64,000 nucleotides of DNA from Rhodobacter sp. Lineage in GTDB: Bacteria > Pseudomonadota > Alphaproteobacteria > Rhodobacterales > Rhodobacteraceae. Position numbers and translations under genes: made by a program. How positions within the stretch are numbered: the stretch's first letter is position 1; each line of letters begins with the position of its first letter. Below are positions 7,925 to 16,853 of this stretch, piece after piece. A model generated the notes under the pieces. It was not told the DNA's origin. It made no database searches and was given only the letters and a program-made list of their open reading frames with translations. Where the stretch lies: contig JAIXUH010000013.1 of assembly GCA_027484145.1 (NCBI GenBank), positions 186,001-250,000 on the forward strand, read 5' to 3'.

Positions 7925-8316
7925 TGGGGCCTGACATGAACCTGATCGCCGACTTTCTTCTTGCAGCCGGTGCCTTTGCCACCGCGTTGTACTGTTTCAT
8001 TCTTGCCGGCCGCCTGAAACGGTTCACCACACTGGAAACCGGGATGGGCGGTGCGATTGCGGTCCTGTCCGCACAGGTGGATGACATGACCAAAGCGCTC
8101 GAGCGCGCGCGCTCGTCCGCCCAGACATCGTCGACCAGCCTTGAAGATCAGGTAAGGCGAGCCGAAGCGGCGGCGGCACGGCTGGAAATCATCCTTGCGT
8201 CAATGCACGACGTCGGCGGCGAGGTGCCCGCCCGCGACGAGCCTGAAAGTGATGACAGACGCCTGCGCTTTGTCCGCCGCAGACCAGAACGCGGCATGAT
8301 GCGGGTGGCAGAATGA
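7924..8316 (+). CDS. Small membrane-anchored coiled-coil protein of the flagellar locus
   Basis: 130 residues with an N-terminal membrane segment (LIADFLLAAGAFATALYCFILA, about 6-27), then a helical region with likely coiled coil (LSAQVDDMTKALERARSSAQ to LEIILASM, about 48-100) and a basic tail. It resembles the small DUF6468-type proteins found beside fliL and motA in alphaproteobacteria, but I cannot confirm the family. It is coupled to fliL by TGATG and to the next gene by ATGA, so it belongs to the fliL-motA operon and is probably a motor accessory. A second in-frame ATG at 7936 is equally possible as the start. Confidence 0.65.
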   Translation: MGPDMNLIADFLLAAGAFATALYCFILAGRLKRFTTLETGMGGAIAVLSAQVDDMTKALERARSSAQTSSTSLEDQVRRAEAAAARLEIILASMHDVGGEVPARDEPESDDRRLRFVRRRPERGMMRVAE

Positions 8317-8882
8317 AGCTGCGTCGACTGATTTCCGGGCATGGGTCATTGGCGCTGCTGGCCGTGATCCTTGCGTCATCGGGCGCCATGCGTCTTGGCC
8401 ACGGCGTCGGCGCGGCCATGGCCCTGCAGGCCGAAACGCCCGAAGACGTGGCAAGTGCACCATTGCAATGCCCCGAACCCCCGATCGCGTTGGCCGAAGC
8501 GCTGAAGGAGCGCGACTTGGCCGTGTCTGCGCGTGAGGCTGCCTTGAATGACCGGATGGCGGCACTGGCAATTGCGGAAAAGGCGATTGAGACCCGTATG
8601 GTGGAACTGGAAACGGCAGAGGCCCGCCTGAAGGAAACGCTGGCCGTTGCCGACGGGGCGGCTGAAAAGGACATTCAGCGCCTGACCACGGTCTATGAGA
8701 CCATGAAACCCGCTGACGCCGCCGCCCTTTTCGAAACCATGTCCCCTGAATTTGCCGCCGGATTTCTGGGCCGCATGCGCCCCGACGCGGCGGCGGCGGT
8801 CATCTCGGGCATGAAGGCAGAAACGGCCTATGCCATCAGCGTGCTGATCGCCGGGCGCAATGCGCTTGTTCCAAAGGAATGA
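8313..8882 (+). CDS. MotE-like periplasmic flagellar chaperone (MgtE-N-like domain)
   Basis: 189 residues. An N-terminal signal/anchor (SLALLAVILASSGAM, about 12-26) precedes a Glu/Ala-rich helical stretch (about 60-120) that probably forms a coiled coil. It ends with a block of MgtE-N type repeats: YETMKPADAAALFETMSPE, then AAGFLGRMRPDAAAAVISGM. Sinorhizobium MotE, a periplasmic chaperone for a stator-associated protein, has the same layout. That homology and the location just before motA support the name. The start overlaps the previous gene as ATGA. The gene could equally be called a flagellar-locus MgtE-N protein of unknown partner. Confidence 0.72.
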   Translation: MKLRRLISGHGSLALLAVILASSGAMRLGHGVGAAMALQAETPEDVASAPLQCPEPPIALAEALKERDLAVSAREAALNDRMAALAIAEKAIETRMVELETAEARLKETLAVADGAAEKDIQRLTTVYETMKPADAAALFETMSPEFAAGFLGRMRPDAAAAVISGMKAETAYAISVLIAGRNALVPKE

Positions 8883-8946
8883 TCGCAGGGGTTTCTTTAC
8901 CTGCACATGCCTATGCTGACGCGACACAGATAAGGACGTGGACTAA

Positions 8947-9816
8947 ATGTTTGGAATCATCGGGATAGGGGTCATTTTCGCCATGGTGTTTGGCGGCTAT
9001 CTCCTCGCCGGGGGGAAGCTGGGCATCATCCTGAAGGCGCTTCCGTTCGAGATGATGATGATCGGCGGGGCTGCGATCGGCGCTTTCCTCATTTCAAACG
9101 ATATGTCAGTGGTCAAACACACGGCCAAAGACATTGCCAAAGTTTTCAAGGGTCCGCAGTGGAAACCGGGCGATTACCGCGATCTGCTGTGCCTGTTGTT
9201 CGAATTGATCCGTCTGTCGCGTTCAAACCCGGTCGGACTGGAAGAGCATGTCGAAAACCCTTCAAGTTCCAGCATTTTCGGGCGCTATCCGAAGATCCAG
9301 AAGGATCACGAAGCCGTCGATCTGATCTGTGACACTTTTCGTGCGGCCTCCATGAATTATGACGATCCCCACCAAGTCGAAGAGGTGCTGGACAAGCGGA
9401 TGGAGGCGAACCAACACCACGCGATGCATTCCAGCCATGCCTTGCAGTCGATGGCAGACGCCTTGCCCGCCCTTGGAATTGTTGCCGCCGTTCTTGGGGT
9501 GATCAAGACCATGGGGTCGATTGACCAACCGCCTGAAATTCTTGGCAAGATGATCGGCGGCGCCTTGGTCGGCACCTTTCTGGGCGTCTTTCTGGCCTAT
9601 GGAATCGTCGGACCGTTTGCCAGCCGCCTGAAAGCAGTGGCCGATGATGATGGCCATTTCTACCAGCTGATCCGCGAGGTGTTGATCGCCAACCTGCACA
9701 ACCATCCGGCCAACATCTGTATCGAAGTGGGCCGTCAGAACACGCCACACAACCTGCGACCCAGTTTTGGAGATTTGGAAGAGGCGTTGCGCGGCCTCAA
9801 GCAGGACGCCGCATGA
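8947..9816 (+). CDS. motA: Flagellar motor stator protein MotA
   Basis: 289 residues, four membrane segments (about 2-22, 32-52, 172-190 and 204-224). MotA forms the proton channel with MotB and pushes on FliG. Family marks seen: the GGKLGIILKALPFEMMMIGGAAIGAFLI start, MEANQHHAMHSSHALQSMADALPALGIVAAVLGVI with the conserved proline in the third membrane segment, and GGALVGTFLGVFLAYG. AAGGACG precedes the ATG. No motB follows; the next gene is a large exported protein overlapping by four bases. The charged cytoplasmic loop between segments 2 and 3 is intact. Confidence 0.95.
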   Translation: MFGIIGIGVIFAMVFGGYLLAGGKLGIILKALPFEMMMIGGAAIGAFLISNDMSVVKHTAKDIAKVFKGPQWKPGDYRDLLCLLFELIRLSRSNPVGLEEHVENPSSSSIFGRYPKIQKDHEAVDLICDTFRAASMNYDDPHQVEEVLDKRMEANQHHAMHSSHALQSMADALPALGIVAAVLGVIKTMGSIDQPPEILGKMIGGALVGTFLGVFLAYGIVGPFASRLKAVADDDGHFYQLIREVLIANLHNHPANICIEVGRQNTPHNLRPSFGDLEEALRGLKQDAA

Positions 9817-11996
9817 GGTGGCTCTTTCTTTGCCTTTTCGCAGTGTTCGCAGGGCCGGTTCACGCCAACGAGGTGCCCGTCCGGGCCGGTGAACATGGCA
9901 CCTTTACTCGGCTGGTCCTGCGGTTTCCGGCGCCGCCTGACTGGACGCTTGGCCGCGCTTTGGGTGGATACGCCCTTTCTGCCGGACGGGCGCAGCCTGC
10001 GTATGACTTTGCCCGCACGTTCGACCTGATCACGCGGGACAGGATCCGCAATCTGCGCGTCGATCCGGATACAGGCTATCTCCGCCTTGATCTGGCCTGT
10101 GCGTGCCATGCCATTCCCTTTGAGTTTGATCGCAGGACGCTTGTGATTGACATCTTCGACGGGCCCGCGCCGCCTGGTTCGGTCTTTGAGGCCATGTTGC
10201 AAAGTGGCCCTACATCGGCAGAGCCCCCAAGGCTGCAGGCGGCACCGCGAACCGCCGCGAACCGTCCCGCCTATGACTGGACGGCGCTTCCACCCAAGCC
10301 ACCGGTAGCAGTGGCCGATCTTTCTTTCCCTGCAGCCGAGACGACTGCCGAAGCCAGTCTCGCGGTCGAGGCCGAAAATGCTGCATTTCGACAGCGCTTG
10401 ATCGAAGAAATCGGGCGCGGGGCATCCCAAGCCCTTGTCGAAGTTGAAGTTCCGACGAATCCTTTGGTGCGCGCACCACAGAACGACCTGGATCAGGCGC
10501 GGGTTGCCTTGGGCGAACTGCCAGGCGTTGCAGTGTCGTCAGATCCGGATCAGGCCCCGTCTTTGACCATGACGGGCGGCGATTGCCCAACGGATGCCAC
10601 CTTTGCCCCACGGACATGGGTCGCCGAAGGGGCGACCGCTGACACTTTGGTCACAGCGCGCAATGGTTTGCTGGCCGAATTTGATGAACCACGGGCCGAG
10701 CAACTGGAAGTTGCTGTTTTGGCGCACCTCTACTTTGGTTTTGGGGCCGAGGCGCGCGGACTTCTCAACGGCTTTTCCAGCAGACTGGAACGATCCGATG
10801 AATTGGCGACCCTGTCCTATATCGTCGATCTTGACCCTGCGCCAAAGGATGCCTTTTCCGGCATGCAAAGCTGCGATGGCAGTGCTGCCCTGTGGGCCTT
10901 GCTGGCGGCCCCTGATGTGGCGGACTTGCGCGGTGTCAATGGCCGTGCTGTTGCGCGCAGTTTCATGGCCCTTCCCCCACACCTCAAGCAGACGCTGGCC
11001 CCCGCAATCTCCGGCCGTCTTGCTGAAACGGGCGATGTCTCAAATGCCGGCATCGTGGCAAATGCCATGGCGCGTGCCGCGCCTGAAGGTGACGATTCGG
11101 TTGCTTTGCTGACAGCCGAAATCGCCCTGCGGCATGGAGAACCCATTGCGGCAGAAGCGGCTTTGCAAGACATTGACTCGCCCGCCATAGTGAGGGATGC
11201 GCTGATAACAAAGGTGGCATCTCGGTTTCAACAGCGCGGCGCGGTGGCGTTGGAAGATGTTCAAGCGCTGGAAGCTTTTGCCTTTGAAAACGGCCATCAA
11301 AGTGCCCCTTTGCATCGTGCACTGGTGCAGGCCTCTGCCCTGTCGGGCGATTTTGCGGCGGCGTTCCGGCACGCGGGAGATGACCCTGATCTGCGGCGGG
11401 ACGTTTGGGCCGTTCTGGCAGACACGGGGGGCGACACGGGCGTTCTCGAATTCAGCGTGGGCGCGGACCCGGCAGAAATTGCCCGGCAGCCGGACACCGT
11501 TCGCGCGGCCTTGGCACAGCGCCTGTTGAACCTCGGTTTGCCCAATGCGGCGCTGCCTTGGTCGCGGGGGGCCGACGACGACCCTGCGTTGGCTGCTGCC
11601 ATCAGTCTTGCCAACCGCGATGGGCGCAGCGCTTTGAAAGCTCTGGCCACAGATCGCGCGGCAGATCCGCAAACCCTTGCCGATGCCTATGCTGCCGTTG
11701 GGGATTATGCCATGGCCGCCGAGACGCTTGACGCGGCCGGCTTGACGGAGGCCGCCGCTCGCCTTCGGCTTTGGGCGGGCGATACGCCCGCGCCAGCAGA
11801 AGCGTCAGATGATCCTTGGGGGGCCCTTGCGGCAGCACTTGCAGACCAGACGCCACCAGACAGCCCACCCTTGGCCCAAGGTCAGGCGTTGCTGGACACC
11901 AGCAGCGCCACCAGAGAGCGGATTGCCGCCTTGCTAGCGGCGACAGGGATACCAGCGGGCGGCCCTGAGCAACCGGATCCGCCAGCCACACCCTAG
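9813..11996 (+). CDS. Large exported protein of unknown function, coupled to motA
   Basis: 727 residues. A signal peptide (RWLFLCLFAVFAGPVHA, residues 2-18) sends it to the periplasm. The first 120 residues look like a beta-rich domain (TRLVLRFPAPPDWTLG, LRVDPDTGYLRLDLACACHAIPFEFD). The middle has many Ala-rich helical pairs (about 300-650) resembling tetratricopeptide/Sel1-like solenoid repeats. The tail is Pro/Ala-rich. It overlaps motA as ATGA, so it is made with the stator protein, and may scaffold or regulate the motor in the periplasm. I do not recognise a named family. The place normally taken by motB is occupied by this gene, but there is no OmpA-like peptidoglycan-binding domain, so it is not MotB. 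Confidence 0.7.
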   Translation: MRWLFLCLFAVFAGPVHANEVPVRAGEHGTFTRLVLRFPAPPDWTLGRALGGYALSAGRAQPAYDFARTFDLITRDRIRNLRVDPDTGYLRLDLACACHAIPFEFDRRTLVIDIFDGPAPPGSVFEAMLQSGPTSAEPPRLQAAPRTAANRPAYDWTALPPKPPVAVADLSFPAAETTAEASLAVEAENAAFRQRLIEEIGRGASQALVEVEVPTNPLVRAPQNDLDQARVALGELPGVAVSSDPDQAPSLTMTGGDCPTDATFAPRTWVAEGATADTLVTARNGLLAEFDEPRAEQLEVAVLAHLYFGFGAEARGLLNGFSSRLERSDELATLSYIVDLDPAPKDAFSGMQSCDGSAALWALLAAPDVADLRGVNGRAVARSFMALPPHLKQTLAPAISGRLAETGDVSNAGIVANAMARAAPEGDDSVALLTAEIALRHGEPIAAEAALQDIDSPAIVRDALITKVASRFQQRGAVALEDVQALEAFAFENGHQSAPLHRALVQASALSGDFAAAFRHAGDDPDLRRDVWAVLADTGGDTGVLEFSVGADPAEIARQPDTVRAALAQRLLNLGLPNAALPWSRGADDDPALAAAISLANRDGRSALKALATDRAADPQTLADAYAAVGDYAMAAETLDAAGLTEAAARLRLWAGDTPAPAEASDDPWGALAAALADQTPPDSPPLAQGQALLDTSSATRERIAALLAATGIPAGGPEQPDPPATP

Positions 11997-12098
11997 CGTC
12001 CCACGAGAAAGGATCGCAGGGATGCGCGACAATCTGTGCAGAGGCGTGGGCCCGGAAAAACATGGACAAAGTGCAACGTCCCTCCTAGCAGATACAAG

Positions 12099-12341
12099 AT
12101 GAACGCCGATGCTTCCCTTGATGCGCGGGCCCTGCTGTGCCCGCTTCCGGTGCTGAAAGCCCGTAAGGCGCTTTTGCAGATGGAACCCGGCAGCGTGCTG
12201 GAATTGTGGGCGACAGATCCTGCGGCCATCGTGGATGTTCCGCACTTTTGCCATGAGGCCGGGCACAGCCTTATCTCGATGCATGAAAAAGACGGGGCGC
12301 AGTGCTATGTCATCTGTCGCGGGCCTGATCAACCCGCCTGA
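12099..12341 (+). CDS. TusA-like sulfurtransferase (SirA/YeeD family)
   Basis: 80 residues, the full size of the family. The LDARALLCPLPVLKARKAL motif with its single CPxP cysteine near residue 13 is diagnostic: TusA-fold proteins carry persulfide sulfur on this Cys for thiouridine, molybdenum cofactor or other sulfur transfer. The ATG at 12099 is chosen because the codons upstream add only unrelated sequence. The neighbouring mobA gene makes a link to molybdenum cofactor chemistry possible but not proven. The end of the gene overlaps the convergent gene by 13 bases. Confidence 0.85.
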   Translation: MNADASLDARALLCPLPVLKARKALLQMEPGSVLELWATDPAAIVDVPHFCHEAGHSLISMHEKDGAQCYVICRGPDQPA

Positions 12342-13246
12342 AAGATCCGCTCGGTGCCACTGAACTCATCAAGGGCGGCGCGCAGAATGTCCGCCTGCCC
12401 CGCGCCCAACATCCAGCCCTCTTCGGCCAGAACATCTGCCGGCGCTGCGGGTGTGAACAAGCCAGTCAACCCGGTGCGATCCGGGCGGCACGATAGCTGC
12501 CAAAACGCCGCCGCCAGAAGGCGCACCTGAACCTCGTCCTTACAGGTGCCCTGACTGCTGGCCTGCGCGACCAATTGCCCAAGGAGCGACGGGTAAACCT
12601 CGGCCAGAATCACGGGCGCCGAAGGCTGTTCGAACGGCCAAACCGAAAGCTGGCCAGCAAAAGCCTGCCGCAACCTGTGCAACACCGGCAATCCCGTCAG
12701 GACCTGCGCACCAACAGCCCCGGCACCTGCCAATTGCCACACGGTCTTTGGGGACTGACCGTCGCTGCGGGCCATCTGATCGCAGTGTCGAACAGCCGGC
12801 AGGCCAGCGGGTAACGGCGGCTTTCGGCGGGGCAGGCCGGGTGTTTCGACTGCCTCGCCGTTGCCCCAGAACGGGCCTTCGCTCGGAAAGACACTGTTCA
12901 TCCGGGCCGCCACACGTCGATAGTTCGTCACATTGCCCGGTGCTTCAATGACTTGCGCGGCCAGCCATTCCCACATGGCAAAGGCATGCGCCCGGCCCGC
13001 AATCGCCTGCGCAAAACCCTGAGGGAAGCCAAAGGCGAAATCGGCGCCGATAAGCAGGCGCCGGCCCCCGGCAAGTGCTGCCGCGACAAGGTGGCGAAGT
13101 CGCTGTTCCGCAAGGGCGCGGGTGGCCAGATTTTCCGTCCCAACGCCCGTTGCCGACGCAAGGCCAAGCCAGATCGAATCTGGCCCTTTCCGCGGGCCAC
13201 GGGCCGCAGACCAATCCAGAATGGCGATATCGTCAAAGGGCGTCAT
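12329..13246 (-). CDS. Conserved protein linked to mobA (molybdopterin-guanine dinucleotide-associated), function unknown
   Basis: 305 residues. An N-terminal DDIAILDWSAARGPRKGPDSIWLG segment, with Asp followed by GADFAFGFPQGFA around residue 70, suggests an RNase-H-like or DUF429-like fold with acidic residues. No catalytic role can be assigned. The ATG overlaps the mobA stop as ATGA (13243-13246), so it is translated with MobA; homologues in Rhodobacteraceae are often annotated as molybdopterin-guanine dinucleotide synthesis proteins by context. The start at 13246 replaces a longer open frame that runs back into mobA. It converges on and slightly overlaps the TusA-like gene. Confidence 0.6.
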   Translation of the reverse strand: MTPFDDIAILDWSAARGPRKGPDSIWLGLASATGVGTENLATRALAEQRLRHLVAAALAGGRRLLIGADFAFGFPQGFAQAIAGRAHAFAMWEWLAAQVIEAPGNVTNYRRVAARMNSVFPSEGPFWGNGEAVETPGLPRRKPPLPAGLPAVRHCDQMARSDGQSPKTVWQLAGAGAVGAQVLTGLPVLHRLRQAFAGQLSVWPFEQPSAPVILAEVYPSLLGQLVAQASSQGTCKDEVQVRLLAAAFWQLSCRPDRTGLTGLFTPAAPADVLAEEGWMLGAGQADILRAALDEFSGTERIFQAG

Positions 13247-13887
13247 GACGTGCGGGTGGCCATACGTTGGGCCAATTCCAGATCGGCGGGCGCGTTGATG
13301 TTGAAGAACGGGTCGCCCCCCGCCTCTGGAAACGGGACGACACCGGGCGAAAACGCGTCGGCAAAGCGCTGCACTTTGAACTGCCCATCCAAAAGGGCCT
13401 GTCGAAGGGCTTCGCGCAGGGTGATGGGCCAAAGGGCAAAGGTCGGATGCTGCTGCAAGACCCCCTTTTGCATCGACGCCGCGATGGCCACCCCTAAGGG
13501 ACCTGCCCCTGTCAACAGGGCTTCGACAAGGTTGGCCGGAAAGAACGGTGTGTCGGCAGCGACGGTTACGATGGCGGAGTTTCCGTTCTTGGCGGCCCAG
13601 TCAAGACCGGCCAGCACGCCAGCCAATGGCCCCGGATGGCCCGGCAGCGCATCGGGCAGCACTGGCAGCCCAAAGGCCGCAAAACGGGCCGGATCACCAT
13701 TTGCGCTGATCGCCATCAGTCCGCATTGAGGGGCGAGACGGTTGATCACATGGCCGAGCAGCGGCCGTCCGTTGATCTGCAACAGGCCCTTGTCGGCACC
13801 GCCCATGCGGCTGCCACGGCCACCATCCAGAACAACGGCGGCAATCTGGTCTGGCTTTGGCATCACGGGGGGCGACTGTTCGTTCAT
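13243..13887 (-). CDS. mobA: Molybdenum cofactor guanylyltransferase MobA
   Basis: 214 residues. MobA transfers GMP from GTP to molybdopterin, giving the bis-MGD cofactor used by DMSO-reductase-family enzymes. The signature LDGGRGSRMGGADKGL (about 20-35) is the nucleotide-binding loop, with Asp in place of the usual Ala after Leu. GHPGPLAGVLAGLDW and VAADTPFFPANLVEAL are the next conserved blocks, the latter holding the metal-binding Asp. Length is usual for the family. A second possible start lies eight codons in (13863). The gene is divergent from the DUF2478-like gene and co-transcribed with the partner downstream. Confidence 0.93.
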   Translation of the reverse strand: MNEQSPPVMPKPDQIAAVVLDGGRGSRMGGADKGLLQINGRPLLGHVINRLAPQCGLMAISANGDPARFAAFGLPVLPDALPGHPGPLAGVLAGLDWAAKNGNSAIVTVAADTPFFPANLVEALLTGAGPLGVAIAASMQKGVLQQHPTFALWPITLREALRQALLDGQFKVQRFADAFSPGVVPFPEAGGDPFFNINAPADLELAQRMATRTS

Positions 13888-13940
13888 CCGGTTATCCTGT
13901 ATGCAACACCGGCATCGTTCAAGGGCGGCACAGAAACACG

Positions 13941-14447
13941 TTGGAACTGGGTTTTGTCACCACATCAGACCGCGGGCAAAGCGATGGCTTGCTGTGGCGG
14001 GTTGCCCAGACCCTGTTGGCCGAAGGCCTTGACCTTGCTGGTGTTGTGCAGACCAACATCGAGTTTGACCCGGATCGCCCCTGTCATATGGATCTGCATG
14101 TTCTGGGTCGTGCGCAGGTCATCCGGATCAGCCAGAACCTTGGCGCCCATTCCAGCGGATGCCGACTGGATGCATCAGGGCTGGAAATGGCCGTGGCACA
14201 GGTCGAATCCAGTATGGACGGCGGTCAGTCCCGGCTGATGATCGTCAACAAGTTCGGCAAACAGGAAGCCGAGGGGCGGGGCTTTCGTCCAGTCATCGGG
14301 CGGGCCTTGTTAATGGGCCTGCCGGTTCTGACGGCCGTTTCAGCCCTGAACCGGATTGATTTTGAAACCTTCGCCGACGGGCTGGCAAGGGAATTGCCCG
14401 CCCGTGACGCCGACGTTCTGGCATGGTGCCGGGCCGCGATGGCCTGA
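13941..14447 (+). CDS. DUF2478-like protein
   Basis: About 168 residues. ELGFVTTSDRGQSDGLLWRVAQTLLAEGLDLAGVVQTNIE at the N-terminus and VNKFGKQEAEGRGFRPVIGRALLMGLPVLTAV further on match the DUF2478 family, commonly found near molybdenum cofactor or molybdate genes and proposed to be nucleotide-binding. Its N-terminus normally begins right at the first beta strand, so I choose a TTG at 13941. The frame is open upstream to an ATG at 13857, which would overlap divergent mobA by 31 bases. Neither start has an ideal ribosome site. The neighbouring mobA and TusA-like genes agree with a molybdenum role, which remains inference. Confidence 0.65.
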   Translation: MELGFVTTSDRGQSDGLLWRVAQTLLAEGLDLAGVVQTNIEFDPDRPCHMDLHVLGRAQVIRISQNLGAHSSGCRLDASGLEMAVAQVESSMDGGQSRLMIVNKFGKQEAEGRGFRPVIGRALLMGLPVLTAVSALNRIDFETFADGLARELPARDADVLAWCRAAMA

Positions 14448-14452
14448 TGCCG

Positions 14453-15862
14453 TCAGCCTTGGGTGTTGCCCCATGAGCCATGGTGCACATCGGCCCCATC
14501 CAGCCGGTCAAACCCATGCGCACCAAAGAAATCTCGCTGACCTTGAATCATGTTGGCTGTGCCGCGTGCGGTTCGCATCATGTCAAACCACGCCAACCCG
14601 GCCCCCAAGGCGGGGCAGGCCAGGCCGTGCAGCGCGCCTGCCGCCACGACCTGGCGCAGATGTGGCACCGTCGCCTCTAACCGGGCTGAGAATTCCGGCG
14701 CAAGGATCAGGTTGCGCCCCGCATCTTGTGACAGGGCCACGGCCATATCGTTCAGCATCGACGACCGGATGATGCACCCTGCACGCCAGACGCGGGCAAT
14801 CTCGGGCAATGGCAGCGCCCAGCCAAAGGACGCAGAGGCCGCCGAGATCATGGCAAAGCCTTGGGCGTAACACAGGATCTTGCCCGCGATCATCGCCTGT
14901 TCCAGCGTTTCAACCGTGATTTCACCCGACAGGCGGCGGGGGGCCGGCCCAAAGCGGGCCTCGCCTGCGCGACGCTCGTCCAACCGGGCCGAGACGTTGC
15001 GCCCCATCACCGCCGCTTCGATCACCGGAACCGGAGCGGCCAGATGCTGCGCCTCGATCGCGGTCCAGCGGCCTGTGCCCTTCTGGCCCGCACTGTCAAG
15101 GATCACGTCCAGCATCGGCTGACTGGTCAGCGGATCAACAGCCGCCGCCACGCGGGCCGAGATTTCGACCAGATAGGATTGCAGCACTCCGCCGTTCCAG
15201 TGGTCAAAGGTTGCGGCGATGTCGCCTGCGGGCAGACCCATGCCATCGCGCATCACGCCGTAAACCTCGGCGATCATCTGCATGTCGGCGTATTCGATGC
15301 CATTGTGCACCGCCTTGACGAAATGACCAGCGCCTGCCTCGCCCATCCAGGTGGCGCAGGGCGCGCCATCTTCGGCCTTGGCGGCAATGGCCGTCAGCAC
15401 GGGGGCGATGCGGTCCCAATCCGCCCTGTCGCCGCCGCCCATGATCGAGGGTCCGTGCCGTGCCCCGTCTTCGCCGCCGGATACGCCCATGCCCAAAAAG
15501 CGCGGGCCGCTTTGGGCCGCCGCACGACGGTTGGTGTCGTGAAAATTGGCATTGCCTGCATCGATAATCAGGTCATCGGCCGACAAAAGGGGGGCAAGGG
15601 CGGCAATCTGGTCATCTACGGCCTTTCCTGCCGGAACCATCAGGATGATCGCGCGCGGTGGCATTATCGCCTCGACGAGGGCCTGAAGGCTGTCTGTCGG
15701 CACGATGTTCGCGGCCAAGCTGCCTGCTTCGGCGTAAAACTGGTGGGTCACGGCGGTGGTGCGGTTCCAGACCGCAATCGGAAACCCCTTTTCCGCGATG
15801 TTCAGCGCAAGCGCCGAGCCCATGGTGCCAAGGCCGATCAGGCCGATGGATGCCGTTGTCAT
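14453..15862 (-). CDS. gnd: 6-phosphogluconate dehydrogenase, decarboxylating
   Basis: 469 residues, the length of the long-form Gnd of E. coli. It oxidises 6-phosphogluconate to ribulose 5-phosphate with NADP+ in the oxidative pentose phosphate pathway. Seen: the Rossmann GLGTMG at residues 9-14, MGVSGGEDGARHGPSIMGGG (about 127-146), HFVKAVHNGIEYADMQMI with the catalytic Lys, and GCIIRS in the C-terminal helical domain. The start at 15862 has AGAGGG upstream and removes a 39-residue unrelated extension. It stands alone: convergent with the DUF2478-like gene and 147 bases from the next gene upstream. Confidence 0.96.
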   Translation of the reverse strand: MTTASIGLIGLGTMGSALALNIAEKGFPIAVWNRTTAVTHQFYAEAGSLAANIVPTDSLQALVEAIMPPRAIILMVPAGKAVDDQIAALAPLLSADDLIIDAGNANFHDTNRRAAAQSGPRFLGMGVSGGEDGARHGPSIMGGGDRADWDRIAPVLTAIAAKAEDGAPCATWMGEAGAGHFVKAVHNGIEYADMQMIAEVYGVMRDGMGLPAGDIAATFDHWNGGVLQSYLVEISARVAAAVDPLTSQPMLDVILDSAGQKGTGRWTAIEAQHLAAPVPVIEAAVMGRNVSARLDERRAGEARFGPAPRRLSGEITVETLEQAMIAGKILCYAQGFAMISAASASFGWALPLPEIARVWRAGCIIRSSMLNDMAVALSQDAGRNLILAPEFSARLEATVPHLRQVVAAGALHGLACPALGAGLAWFDMMRTARGTANMIQGQRDFFGAHGFDRLDGADVHHGSWGNTQG

Positions 15863-16009
15863 GGCCAATGAACCCTCTTTCTGAAATGTTCCGCAATGAA
15901 GCCGGGGCCGTTTCGTCACCAGCCTCTGACGGAACACCACAGAAATCAGCCTCTGTCCAGCCGTGGCCCCGCACAGCACCTGTGCTTGCCGTGTGGGTCT
16001 GGCAAAAGG

Positions 16010-16846
16010 CTAAAGCCGATAGACGCCGCGCGCGGTCTGCGTGCCGATTGCGGCACGCTCAGCCTCGGACAAGTGATCGGTCAGGGCGCGGGTGGCATCA
16101 ATCCAGCCGGGCAGGCCAAGGCCAAGGTTGACCACGGGCCAATCGCCGCCCCAAAGCATGCGGTCCGGGCCAAAGGTGGCAAGCACATGGTCAACCCACG
16201 GACGCAAAACCGAAACACCCACGTTTCCGGGCGCGCAATAGGCCGAAATGCCGGAAAGTTTGACGCGAAGATGCGGCAAGGCGGCAAGGCGTGTCATGCC
16301 AGCAGCCCATGCCTCAAAGGCGCCCGCTGCAATGTCGGGAACGCCGCAGTGATCCAGCACAAAGATCTGGTTATCACAGGCGCGGGCCAGATCTTCGGCG
16401 ATGCCGAGTTGCCGCGCCAGAAAGCACAGATCGAACGGCAAGCCCTTGCGGCCGATCTTGCGCAGGTTGGCGCGGAAGGTGCTGGTTTGTGACAGTTCGT
16501 CCGGAACCACATGAAGAATGCGGCGCAATCCCTTCACGCCAAGGCCGTCGCACTCTTCAAGCCATGCGTCAAATCCGGCATTGGTTTCAGGGCGGCACGA
16601 TGCGATCTGCCCCAGCATGCCGCCCGTACCGACAAGGCCCGCCACAAAGCGGGCCTCGGCCTGATAGTCGGCGTCATCGACCCCGGTTTCCATGAACAGC
16701 GACCCGACGATGCCCTTGCCGTTCGTCAGCCGGGCATAGTCGTCTGTCGTAAAGTCGCCCGTGGCCAAGGCCGGGATGCCGGATGTCCACGCATAGCCCA
16801 GTTGCGCGCGATAGATCAGGTGCTGATGCGTGTCGATCAGGTCCAT
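16010..16846 (-). CDS. Amidohydrolase-family sugar lactonase (probable L-fuconolactone hydrolase)
   Basis: 278 residues of the amidohydrolase-2 (COG3618-like) family, whose members open sugar 1,4- or 1,5-lactones. Metal and active-site marks: IDTHQHL at residues 3-9, FVLDHCGVPD in the middle, LPHLRVKLSGI, and RMLWGGDWPVVNL near the C-terminus. In the L-fucose oxidative pathway this enzyme hydrolyses L-fuconolactone to L-fuconate. The assignment rests on neighbours: two sugar-type dehydrogenases, an altronate-dehydratase-family protein and a FAH-family hydrolase in one operon. The start at 16846 gives the expected N-terminus seven bases after the FAH gene. It is the last gene of this operon. 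Confidence 0.8.
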   Translation of the reverse strand: MDLIDTHQHLIYRAQLGYAWTSGIPALATGDFTTDDYARLTNGKGIVGSLFMETGVDDADYQAEARFVAGLVGTGGMLGQIASCRPETNAGFDAWLEECDGLGVKGLRRILHVVPDELSQTSTFRANLRKIGRKGLPFDLCFLARQLGIAEDLARACDNQIFVLDHCGVPDIAAGAFEAWAAGMTRLAALPHLRVKLSGISAYCAPGNVGVSVLRPWVDHVLATFGPDRMLWGGDWPVVNLGLGLPGWIDATRALTDHLSEAERAAIGTQTARGVYRL

Positions 16847-16853
16847 GGCTGCG

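Noticed and set aside
9813-11996. Gene after motA as MotB
   Set aside because: It has a cleavable signal peptide, not a MotB membrane anchor with the proton-binding Asp, and no OmpA-like domain.
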